A stretch of DNA of 22,178 nucleotides, taken from contig DATAEK010000036.1 in NCBI GenBank assembly GCA_036258055.1, positions 1 to 22,178 on the forward strand, in the 5' to 3' direction. The position numbers and the translations under genes are program-made. The notes below the pieces were generated by a model. The model had not been told where the DNA came from. It made no database searches and was given only the letters and a program-made list of their open reading frames with translations. Of the stretch, positions 16,764-22,178 are shown one piece after another; the stretch's first letter is position 1; every line of letters starts with the position of its first letter. Source of the stretch: DATAEK01 sp036258055 (GTDB lineage Bacteria; Acidobacteriota; Vicinamibacteria; Vicinamibacterales; 2-12-FULL-66-21).

Positions 16764-17257
16764 TTACCACCCCGCGGTAATTGCCGAGCGACGCGGCTCT
16801 GATGGAAGCGGCTGCAGCAGCTGAACGCCCATGATCGGATCGTAGTAGGTCTGCTCCAACGCGATGAGAGAATTCAGCCCGCGAAAGTGGGCGAACCGCC
16901 AGTTGTACGGCGAGACGTAAGTCCCCAGAGCGAGCGACTGAGGAAGCGTCGCCGCAGCTGCTCCAGCGAGTGGACGAAACGCTCGTCGAATGTCCGCCGA
17001 AGCGCCGCTTCTTGAAGAGCGTCGGGTTCGTAGTCATCGTGGGCGTCCAGGCGGCAGAAGAGGGTCGTCGGCTTGGTGACCGTGTCGAAGATCAGCATGG
17101 CGCCGTTGGCTGGATTCGTCACTTCCCACAGGCCGATGCCGTCGTTGACCGGTTCGCTCCACCCGGATGTCGCGCACACTGCAGAAAAAGTGCGTGGGGA
17201 GAGATCGGCCCCGTCGATGGCTTCAAAGATCGGGAGGACCGATTCGATCGAAATCAT
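16764..17257 (-). pseudogene. Frameshifted gene of unknown function (4-bp repeat contraction)
   Basis: The frame starts with MISIESVLPIFEAIDGADLS at ATG 17257. It reads well through about 108 residues (SAVCATSGWSEPVNDGIGLW, LRRTFDERFVHSLEQLRRRF), then degenerates to an early stop at 16874. A different frame carries the protein-like continuation TYVSPYNWRFAHFRGL, NSLIALEQTYYDPIMGV and QLLQPLP to a stop at 16764. The switch point lies at 16929-16938, where the plus strand has two tandem GAGC-type units (GAGCGAGCGA). Adding back one 4-base unit restores one frame of about 165 codons reading SRSLALGTYVSPYNW. I recognise no domain. It starts 13 bases after the toxin gene, on the same strand. Confidence 0.7.
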
Positions 17258-17270
17258 GCGAGCGCGTCGT

Positions 17271-17564
17271 TTATTCGCGTACCTGCCAGCGCCGAGGGTG
17301 CTGCCGCCCGTGAACGGCCAGCACAATGATTTCCGCCTGATGGGTGCGGAAATAAACCGCGTACGGAAAGCGGTTCAGCACACCTCGCCCAACATCCCCG
17401 CGAACGCGACGAAACTGTTGGGGATTCTCGGTGATGCGACTGATGATGCTCGCGAGCTCCGTAGTGAAGGCTTCCCCGAGTCCCGGTTGCCGCTGCTCAT
17501 ACCAGGCGCGCGTCTCCGTCGCCTCGGCTTGCGCCTCCGGTCGGAAACGCACCGGACTGGACAC
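17271..17564 (-). CDS. ParE/RelE-type toxin of a type II toxin-antitoxin system
   Basis: The 97-residue protein has the ParE/RelE-superfamily pattern: VRFRPEAQAEATETRAWYEQ, GLGEAFTTEL, an amphipathic helix, the strand region FRRVRGDVGRGVLNRFPYAVYFRT, and a final IIVLAVHGRQHPRRW. Relatives poison gyrase or cut mRNA on ribosomes; which applies here is not known. It starts at GTG 17564, three bases after the antitoxin stop, with AGGG upstream in the antitoxin tail. The antitoxin-first order is typical. The frame is intact, unlike the genes on both sides of the pair. Confidence 0.9.
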   Translation of the reverse strand: MSSPVRFRPEAQAEATETRAWYEQRQPGLGEAFTTELASIISRITENPQQFRRVRGDVGRGVLNRFPYAVYFRTHQAEIIVLAVHGRQHPRRWQVRE

Positions 17565-17567
17565 CGC

Positions 17568-17789
17568 TCAGCCCTGCAACTTGCGTAAGACGTCTTCCCA
17601 GGGAATGGCCGCATCCGGGTTTCGCAAGTGCTCGGCCCATCGGCGATCGAGTTCAGCCTCTTGAGCGGGCGTCAACGCGAGCTCCACCTCGCGCTCCGCA
17701 GGAGAAAGGCTCTCCCACAACGCCATCGCAAGTTCGGCCCGAGCTTCCGCCGGCAACTTGAGTAATTCCGAAAGCGGCACTGAGGGCAT
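17568..17789 (-). CDS. Addiction-module antitoxin (Unstab_antitox / TIGR02574-like)
   Basis: The 73-residue protein reads LSELLKLPAEARAELAMALW, LSPAEREVELALTPAQEAELDRRWAEH and AIPWEDVLRKL. This is the familiar pattern of the short helical antitoxins paired with ParE/RelE-type toxins. The ATG at 17789 is chosen because AGGA lies seven bases upstream and the protein-like similarity starts there. The frame stays open much further upstream, but only by running out of frame through the neighbouring broken gene. It would neutralise the toxin by binding and is expected to be protease-labile and to autoregulate. No clear operator was spotted in the 67-base upstream gap. Confidence 0.88.
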   Translation of the reverse strand: MPSVPLSELLKLPAEARAELAMALWESLSPAEREVELALTPAQEAELDRRWAEHLRNPDAAIPWEDVLRKLQG

Positions 17790-17856
17790 GCGTCGATCCT
17801 TGCACGGCGCTGGCGAGCGGGGCAAGCAGCAGAATTTGGACCTTTCGCCCATTTGA

Positions 17857-18278
17857 TCATCCGGGCAGGAACGCGCGGATCTCTTCATCCGTGTATTCGG
17901 TCCTCGGATCCCGAAGTTCGAATGCGTCCGTAAGGGGCTGCCCTGGTAGAACGCGCGAAACACCTCGATCCCGTCGGCGCTCCACAGTTCGAGCGGTGAG
18001 ACGAGCACGCGATTCTGCGCGAGCGTCGCCTTTGCTCGACGTTTCCCGCCAGCGCGTCGCCCTATCAACAACGGTGGTGACTGAGCAGTCTCGTAGAACA
18101 CAATCGTATGAATCGCGCGCGCGCCATCGGCGCGGAGGTGCGTCCGATCGGCTTTGACCAACGCAACCGAGCGCCCCGGGCGTACTTCTCGAATCGCCGC
18201 TTCGACGACCGGCCATGACGGATCCGGGAGTGGATCCTCGTTCTCGACCATGAGGAAGAACCGCGGTTCGTCTCTCAC
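17857..18278 (-). pseudogene. Frameshifted gene of unknown function (possible Imm1-like fold)
   Basis: Starting at GTG 18278, with AAGGG seven bases upstream and three bases after the sugar-kinase stop, the frame reads FFLMVENEDPLPDPSWPVVE through LWSADGIEVFRAFYQG. It then loses sense. The next frame supplies QPLTDAFELRDPRTEYTDEE and IRAFLPG with a stop at 17857. The switch is at the GGG run on the minus strand (plus 17941-17943); one extra G would join both parts into about 140 codons. The general layout (PSW..VE start, late FY.G.PL segment) faintly recalls Imm1-type immunity proteins, but that is a guess. An assembly error at a homopolymer is an alternative to real decay. Confidence 0.65.
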
Positions 18279-18281
18279 GCC

Positions 18282-19769
18282 TCAACCCTTAAGTGAACCC
18301 GGCATCAGTTTCCTGCGCCACAGCGCCCACATCCGTTCCTGCCGCACGCGCGCGGCCGCATAAATCCGGTGACGCCTCGCGTCCGGCTCGATGACGCGTC
18401 CTGCCGGTGGTGTGAGCTCTGACAGCGTCATCAGACCAAGCTGCTCCAACGCGACAGCAGCCGCCCCGCGGCTCGTGAGCTCGCGCTCGCCGCACACGGT
18501 GAGCGGACGCCCGAGTACGTCCGCGATGATTTGCGCCCACGCGCGTCCCTGTTCCAGCGCCCCGCCAGCCGCCACGATCTCCCGTGGATGGAGCGTCAGT
18601 CTGAGCTCGCGATCGATCGCGGCAAAGCGGTAGGCCACCGATTCGAGCGTCGCGCGCAGGATCTCTTCGGGCCGCGTGGCGATCGTGATCCCGGAAATGA
18701 CGCCGGTCGCGTGGGGTTCGTAGTCCGGACTTCGCGTGCCCGCGAGAAACGGCAGCACCGTCAATCCATGAGAATCGGGCGCGAGCGAAGCGGCGCGCTC
18801 TTCGAGATCGGCACCATCCCCGCCGCCGCCCAACATCCGCATCATCCATTCGCGAACGTTGCCGCCGTTGCTCAACGCGCCGCCGGCGATTACCCGACGT
18901 GCGTCCAGGCGGTACCGCCACAAGCCGAAGGACGGCCGCACGCGTTCGCCGCGGGACGGTTCCCACAGCACGCGCATCGCGCCGCTCGTGCCGATCATGA
19001 GCGCCGCGCGCCCGCGCGTGACGCAGCCCGCGCCAACGGTGTTCAGCGCTCCGTCACCGAGCGCCGGGATCCATGGCGCTCCGGCGAGCGCGGGCCATCG
19101 CCGGCGGAGTGCCGCCCGCAGGTCGCCGCTGCGGTCGTCCACGTCGATGATCGGCGCGAGGCTGTGTGGATCGACACCCAGCGCGCCGAGCAGGCGCGCG
19201 TCCCAGACGCAGCGGTCCTGATCGAATACGCCGGAACCGGATGCCTGCGACATACTGACAGCTTCTCTGCCCAGCCACTGCCGTTCGAGCCACTCACCGA
19301 ACGTCACCCAGCGCCTGACGCGACCCATGACACCGGGCTGGTGCCGGCGAAACCACGCCAGGCGCGCAGGCCAGTAGCTGGCGTGAAATCTGCAACCGGT
19401 GCGCGCGTGCACCTGACGTTCGTTCAGGGCCTCGCGGAGCCGGATGGATTCCTCCTCGGCTCGACGATCGCTCCACGGGACGAGCGGTGTGACCGGCCGG
19501 TAGCTCGCGTCCACGCCGAGCAGGCTGTGCCAGAATGTCGCGGCGCAGACGGCACTGATGGGTCGGCGCCATCCCGCGAGGGTGCGATCGATCACCGCGG
19601 CGATCAATCGTTCGAGGCGCGCAGCGTCGATCTCGACTCGGCGATCGCCGGACTCACGCCACGCGTAGGGGGCCTGTTCGAGTCGCAGCATCCGCAGCCG
19701 CCGCGAGTAGATTGACGCGCGGACCGAGGAGGTACCGATATCGAGCGCGAGAATCGCCCCGTCAGACAC
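18282..19769 (-). CDS. FGGY-family carbohydrate kinase (gluconokinase-like)
   Basis: FGGY kinases phosphorylate sugars or polyols with ATP. The 495-residue product has the N-terminal phosphate loop LALDIGTSSVRASIY (Asp10), FWHSLLGVD and TPLVPWSDRRAEEE. The C-terminal half has ALGDGALNTVGAGC, MIGTSGAMRV, GGALSNGGN, FLAGTRSPDYEPHATGVISG and VAAGGALEQGRAWAQIIADVLG. The WHSLLG and PWSDRRA blocks favour gluconokinase over xylulokinase, but substrate is not certain. A longer frame to 19925 exists. I choose GTG 19769 because AAGGG sits about eight bases upstream and the DIGTS motif follows at once. No sugar transporter or partner enzyme is adjacent. Its stop is three bases from the next (broken) gene. 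Confidence 0.88.
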   Translation of the reverse strand: MSDGAILALDIGTSSVRASIYSRRLRMLRLEQAPYAWRESGDRRVEIDAARLERLIAAVIDRTLAGWRRPISAVCAATFWHSLLGVDASYRPVTPLVPWSDRRAEEESIRLREALNERQVHARTGCRFHASYWPARLAWFRRHQPGVMGRVRRWVTFGEWLERQWLGREAVSMSQASGSGVFDQDRCVWDARLLGALGVDPHSLAPIIDVDDRSGDLRAALRRRWPALAGAPWIPALGDGALNTVGAGCVTRGRAALMIGTSGAMRVLWEPSRGERVRPSFGLWRYRLDARRVIAGGALSNGGNVREWMMRMLGGGGDGADLEERAASLAPDSHGLTVLPFLAGTRSPDYEPHATGVISGITIATRPEEILRATLESVAYRFAAIDRELRLTLHPREIVAAGGALEQGRAWAQIIADVLGRPLTVCGERELTSRGAAAVALEQLGLMTLSELTPPAGRVIEPDARRHRIYAAARVRQERMWALWRRKLMPGSLKG

Positions 19770-19810
19770 GTGGCAGCCCTTGGTGAAGGTCTGGCGTCGC
19801 AGCGAGACGG

Positions 19811-19824
19811 GCGAGGCGCCTCGC
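19811..19824. promoter_or_regulatory. 14-bp perfect palindrome in a divergent promoter gap
   Basis: GCGAGGCGCCTCGC is fully self-complementary and lies between the divergent FGGY kinase and the small membrane-protein gene. It could be an operator. In GC-rich DNA such palindromes also arise by chance, so support is low. Confidence 0.25.
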
Positions 19825-19957
19825 GGGCAAGGCGCGATGAGCGAGAATACCGGGAGTACTTGAGCGAGGAGCAACACAGCCCCCGAGGATGCATCGCCCG
19901 TTGAATGCAGCCAGACTTTCACCACGGGCTGCCAGGGGGCCCGAAAGGCGAGGAACG

Positions 19958-20170
19958 ATGAGAATCATCGGCTTTGTGTTGATCGTGATTGGCGTGCTGT
20001 CGCTCGCCTACGGCGGGATCACCTACACGCGCAAAGAGAAGGTACTCGACATCGGTCCGATCGAAGCGACGGCCGAACGACGGAAAACCATTCCGCTGCC
20101 GCCCGTCCTCGGCGCGATCGCCCTCGCCGGAGGCATCGTGATGGTGGTTGCTGGCTCGAAGAAATCCTGA
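19958..20170 (+). CDS. Small two-TM membrane protein (DUF3185-like)
   Basis: The 70-residue product is MRIIGFVLIVIGVLSLAYGG, then a short polar loop with KVLDIGPIEATAERRKTIPLP, then a second TM (PVLGAIALAGGIVMVVAG) and a KKS end. The IGV-LxLAYGGITYT opening and KTIPLPPxxGxIAL second helix resemble small DUF3185-type proteins. Function is unknown. ATG 19958 is chosen because AGGA lies a few bases upstream and the hydrophobic helix starts at once. An in-frame ATG at 19889 would add an arginine-rich, unlikely leader. The kinase gene follows 82 bases downstream on the same strand. Confidence 0.75.
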   Translation: MRIIGFVLIVIGVLSLAYGGITYTRKEKVLDIGPIEATAERRKTIPLPPVLGAIALAGGIVMVVAGSKKS

Positions 20171-20252
20171 ACCGCGCCGCCCTCATGAAATTCGCGGCTA
20201 CGGTAACACATCCATTGCGCCCCCGTCCGACCCTCTGTGGTTAAATGGGTCA

Positions 20253-21962
20253 GTGCTGAGCACCGGGCAGATCCTCGACGATCGTTACGAGGTGATTGCG
20301 CCGCTCGCGGAGGGTGGCATGGGTGCCGTCTATCGCGCCCGCCGGACGCTGCTCGGCGACGAAGTGGCCATCAAGATCATCCGGGGCGAGCACTCGGGTC
20401 CCGGTCCGCGCGAGCGCTTCATGCGCGAGAGCCGTGCCTGCGCCAGGCTCCGCCACCCGAACATCGTCTCGATCCTCGACTTCAACGTGGACCGCGAGGA
20501 CCATCCGTTCCTCGTGATGGAGCTGCTCAACGGCCGCAGTCTGAAGGACGAGATTGCGGAGCGCAGCCGCCTGCCGCTGGCCGAAGTGCAGGCGTTTCTG
20601 CCGCCGCTCTGCGCGGCCCTCCAGTTCGCCCACAGCCTCGGCATCGTCCATCGCGACCTCAAGCCTGCCAACATCGTCGGCCACGAGTTCTCCCCGGGCG
20701 AGCGGGTCTACAAGCTCGTGGACTTCGGCCTCGCGAACATCCGCGAATCGAGCGCGAACGATCGACTCACCGGACCGCACGAGTTCATCGGCACGATTGC
20801 GTACGCGTCACCGGAACAGCTCGCGGGGAGCGTCGTCGATGCCCGGTCCGACATCTACAGCCTCGGGGCCGTGGTGTTCGAGCTGCTGACCGGACGCGTG
20901 CCGTTTCCCGGCGACGATCCAATGGCCGTCCTGAGCGCCCACTTGAATACGCCGGTGCCCCGCCCGAGCACGATCCGTCCGGAGCTTCCGGCGTGGATCG
21001 ACATCGCGATCTGTCGCGCGATGGCCAAGCATCCCGAGGATCGCTGGGTGGATATGCTGGAGTTCTCGCGCGCCGTCACGTCGGGTGACAGCGCGCATCC
21101 GACGACGCTCAGCTCACCTCCGACAACCTCCGGTCTGCTCGCCACCTACGAGCTCGGCGAGCGTCTTGGCCCGGGGCGCCTCGGGAGCGAGGTCTTCCGC
21201 GGGATGCACCGGGCGCTCGGACATCCGGTTGCGATCCGGATCCTGCGTCGCGATGGTCAACGCAACTGGGATGGCGCCCGCGCTCGCTTCCTGCGCGAGG
21301 CGCGCACGCTGCAGGTGTCGCACCCGTCGATCATCCAGGTGCGCGACTACGGCGAGGAGCGGGATCTCGTCTACCTCGTCACGGACTACATCGAGGGTAC
21401 CAGCCTGCGCGAGCTGATGACGAACTCCGGTCCGCTGCCCTGGCCGCGCCTCACGAGGCTGATCTCGCAGCTGGTCGAGGCGGCGCACGTCCTGCACCGT
21501 CGAAAGGGACTCCTCTGCGGCGTGAACCCCGACATCATCAGAGTGACCGCGGATGAAGAAGGGGAGCGGCTGATGATCTCGAGCGCGGGGATCTGGCAGG
21601 CCCAGGATCTGTTGTCCACACTCCAGGAGCAGACGCTTCGCGGAATCGGTCTTGCCGACGTCGAGTTGTCCTACGTCGCGCCGGAGCTCCTCACTGGCAA
21701 AAGCGCCGACGTGCGAGCGGACATCTTCACGATGGGTGTGCTGGCGTACGAGATGGCGACGGGCATGCTGCCATATCGCGGCGAGTCGATGCAGGAGCTC
21801 CTCGGCGCGATGTTGCGCGGCGAGGTGCCGGACCCGTCGATACGACAGCCGACGATGCCGGCGGCAGCGGCGGAGGTGCTGCGGCGCTCGCTCCGTCCGG
21901 AGCCCGAGGACCGATTCGCGTCGGCGCCGGAGTTCGGCGCGGCGCTGCTGAGTGGGAGCTAG
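20253..21962 (+). CDS. Soluble Ser/Thr kinase with tandem kinase and pseudokinase domains
   Basis: The 569-residue protein (from GTG 20253) has no TM segment. Domain 1 (about 12-275) is a complete Hanks kinase: G-loop AEGGMGAVY, Lys41 in VAIK, HRDLKPAN (133-139), DFG (157-159), SPEQ and the DIYSLG helix. After a Ser/Thr/Pro-rich linker (about 278-297), a second kinase fold runs from about 299 to 565. It has a G-loop (LGPGRLGSEVF), but VAIK is VAIR, the HRD region reads LCGVNPDII and the DFG position reads SAG. The APE and DIFTMG segments and the C-lobe remain. The second domain therefore looks catalytically dead. Typical STK openings (TGQILDDRYEVI) support the GTG start over the longer frame from 20148. 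A hairpin and heptamer repeat follow the stop. Confidence 0.93.
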   Translation: MLSTGQILDDRYEVIAPLAEGGMGAVYRARRTLLGDEVAIKIIRGEHSGPGPRERFMRESRACARLRHPNIVSILDFNVDREDHPFLVMELLNGRSLKDEIAERSRLPLAEVQAFLPPLCAALQFAHSLGIVHRDLKPANIVGHEFSPGERVYKLVDFGLANIRESSANDRLTGPHEFIGTIAYASPEQLAGSVVDARSDIYSLGAVVFELLTGRVPFPGDDPMAVLSAHLNTPVPRPSTIRPELPAWIDIAICRAMAKHPEDRWVDMLEFSRAVTSGDSAHPTTLSSPPTTSGLLATYELGERLGPGRLGSEVFRGMHRALGHPVAIRILRRDGQRNWDGARARFLREARTLQVSHPSIIQVRDYGEERDLVYLVTDYIEGTSLRELMTNSGPLPWPRLTRLISQLVEAAHVLHRRKGLLCGVNPDIIRVTADEEGERLMISSAGIWQAQDLLSTLQEQTLRGIGLADVELSYVAPELLTGKSADVRADIFTMGVLAYEMATGMLPYRGESMQELLGAMLRGEVPDPSIRQPTMPAAAAEVLRRSLRPEPEDRFASAPEFGAALLSGS

Positions 21963-21975
21963 GTTTCAGAGGTTC

Positions 21976-21998
21976 CCGCTGTCCCCCGCGGACAGCGG
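21976..21998 (+). terminator. Hairpin after the tandem kinase gene
   Basis: CCGCTGTCC (21976-21984) and GGACAGCGG (21990-21998) form a perfect 9-bp stem with a five-base loop, 13 bases after the kinase stop. No T-run follows. It overlaps the heptamer repeat, so it could be a repeat by-product rather than a dedicated terminator. Confidence 0.5.
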
Positions 21999-22029
21999 AC
22001 AGCCGACAGCGAATCGCGGACAGCGAGCT
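21988..22029. repeat. Heptamer tandem repeat GCGGACA (six units, some diverged)
   Basis: Six consecutive seven-base units read GCGGACA, GCGGACA, GCCGACA, GCGAATC, GCGGACA and GCGAGCT. The phase is kept through the diverged fourth and sixth units. It lies in the gap between the convergent kinase and the minus-strand partial gene, like the heptamers near 1.2 and 1.8 kb. Confidence 0.7.
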
Positions 22030-22038
22030 CAGGCCCAA

Positions 22039-22178
22039 TCAGTTCCGCGTCCGCACAATCGGATACACCTTCGGATCCGCACCGAGCGCGTCGTCCAGCA
22101 GGTTCCAATCGAGCAGCCCATCGTCTGACCGCGGCTCGAGCAGATAGAAGGCGAGTCGCGCGAGGGGTTGTTTGAGGT
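22039..22178 (-). CDS. C-terminal end of a minus-strand protein, possibly an M14-type metallopeptidase
   Basis: On the minus strand from the window edge the frame reads LKQPLARLAFYLLEPRSDDG, then LLDWNLLDDALGADPKVYPI, then VRTRN and a TGA stop at 22039-22041. About 45 residues are visible and they look like real coding sequence. The block QPLARLAFYLLEPRSDDGL resembles, from memory, the C-terminal region of large bacterial M14 zinc carboxypeptidases. No catalytic part is in view, so family is tentative; the existence of a gene end is more secure. It converges with the tandem kinase gene. Confidence 0.7.
   Translation of the reverse strand, partial: LKQPLARLAFYLLEPRSDDGLLDWNLLDDALGADPKVYPIVRTRN

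Noticed and set aside
16648..17037. 129-codon minus-strand frame across the TPR remnant and the frameshifted gene
   Set aside because: Third frame with low-complexity, Arg/Ser/Ala-rich content; the other two frames hold the protein-like segments.
17568..18278. 236-codon frame joining the unknown protein to the antitoxin
   Set aside because: The middle (about residues 115-163) is nonsense arising from the frameshift; the antitoxin has its own ATG and ribosome site at 17789, so a natural fusion is unlikely.
18531..19715. 394-codon plus-strand frame opposite the FGGY kinase
   Set aside because: Antisense shadow; the kinase motifs on the minus strand are continuous and convincing.

Overview
The window is GC-rich, densely coded bacterial DNA. 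The gene set points to a Gram-negative soil-type bacterium. It includes large Hanks-type Ser/Thr kinases with PDZ, multi-TM and GAF modules, an Lhr-Nei repair pair, VKOR, a phosphatidylcholine-synthase-like enzyme and a class A PBP. The intergenic spaces carry heptamer and 9-mer tandem repeats and a GTCCGGCT/AGCCGGAC palindrome. I would guess Acidobacteriota, possibly Vicinamibacteria-like; this is inference from gene style and repeats, not a database result. No rRNA, tRNA, IS element or CRISPR array was recognised.

Layout. 1-1.7 kb (+): the end of a DUF1722/YbgA protein overlapping fdhD, then a VKOR-family thiol oxidoreductase bracketed by short repeats. 1.8-7.2 kb (-): an overlapping lhr-nei pair (giant DNA-repair helicase plus endonuclease VIII-type glycosylase). 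7.25-7.58 kb: an intergenic space with two opposed 9-bp repeat tracts. 7.6-11 kb: a small charged ORF (+) convergent with a membrane PDZ/7TM/GAF/zinc-ribbon/kinase protein (-). 11.1-12.9 kb (-): ftsH. 13.1-15.8 kb (+): a Pcs-type CDP-alcohol phosphotransferase overlapping a bifunctional class A PBP. 15.8-19.8 kb (-): a SpoIIM-like membrane protein, a TPR-gene remnant, a frameshifted gene, a ParE/RelE-type toxin with its antitoxin, a second frameshifted gene, and an FGGY sugar kinase. 20-22 kb (+): a small two-TM protein and a soluble kinase. The kinase has an intact N-terminal kinase domain followed by a second kinase fold that has lost its catalytic residues. The window ends inside the 3' end of a minus-strand gene resembling a peptidase C-terminus.

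The most unusual items are the kinase-pseudokinase tandem (20.25-21.96 kb), the cluster of three independently broken genes around an intact toxin-antitoxin pair (16.5-18.3 kb), and the intergenic repeats. No wholly new multi-gene system is evident. Most of the window is recognisable core or housekeeping genes. The two frameshifts could in principle be assembly errors and should be checked against reads.
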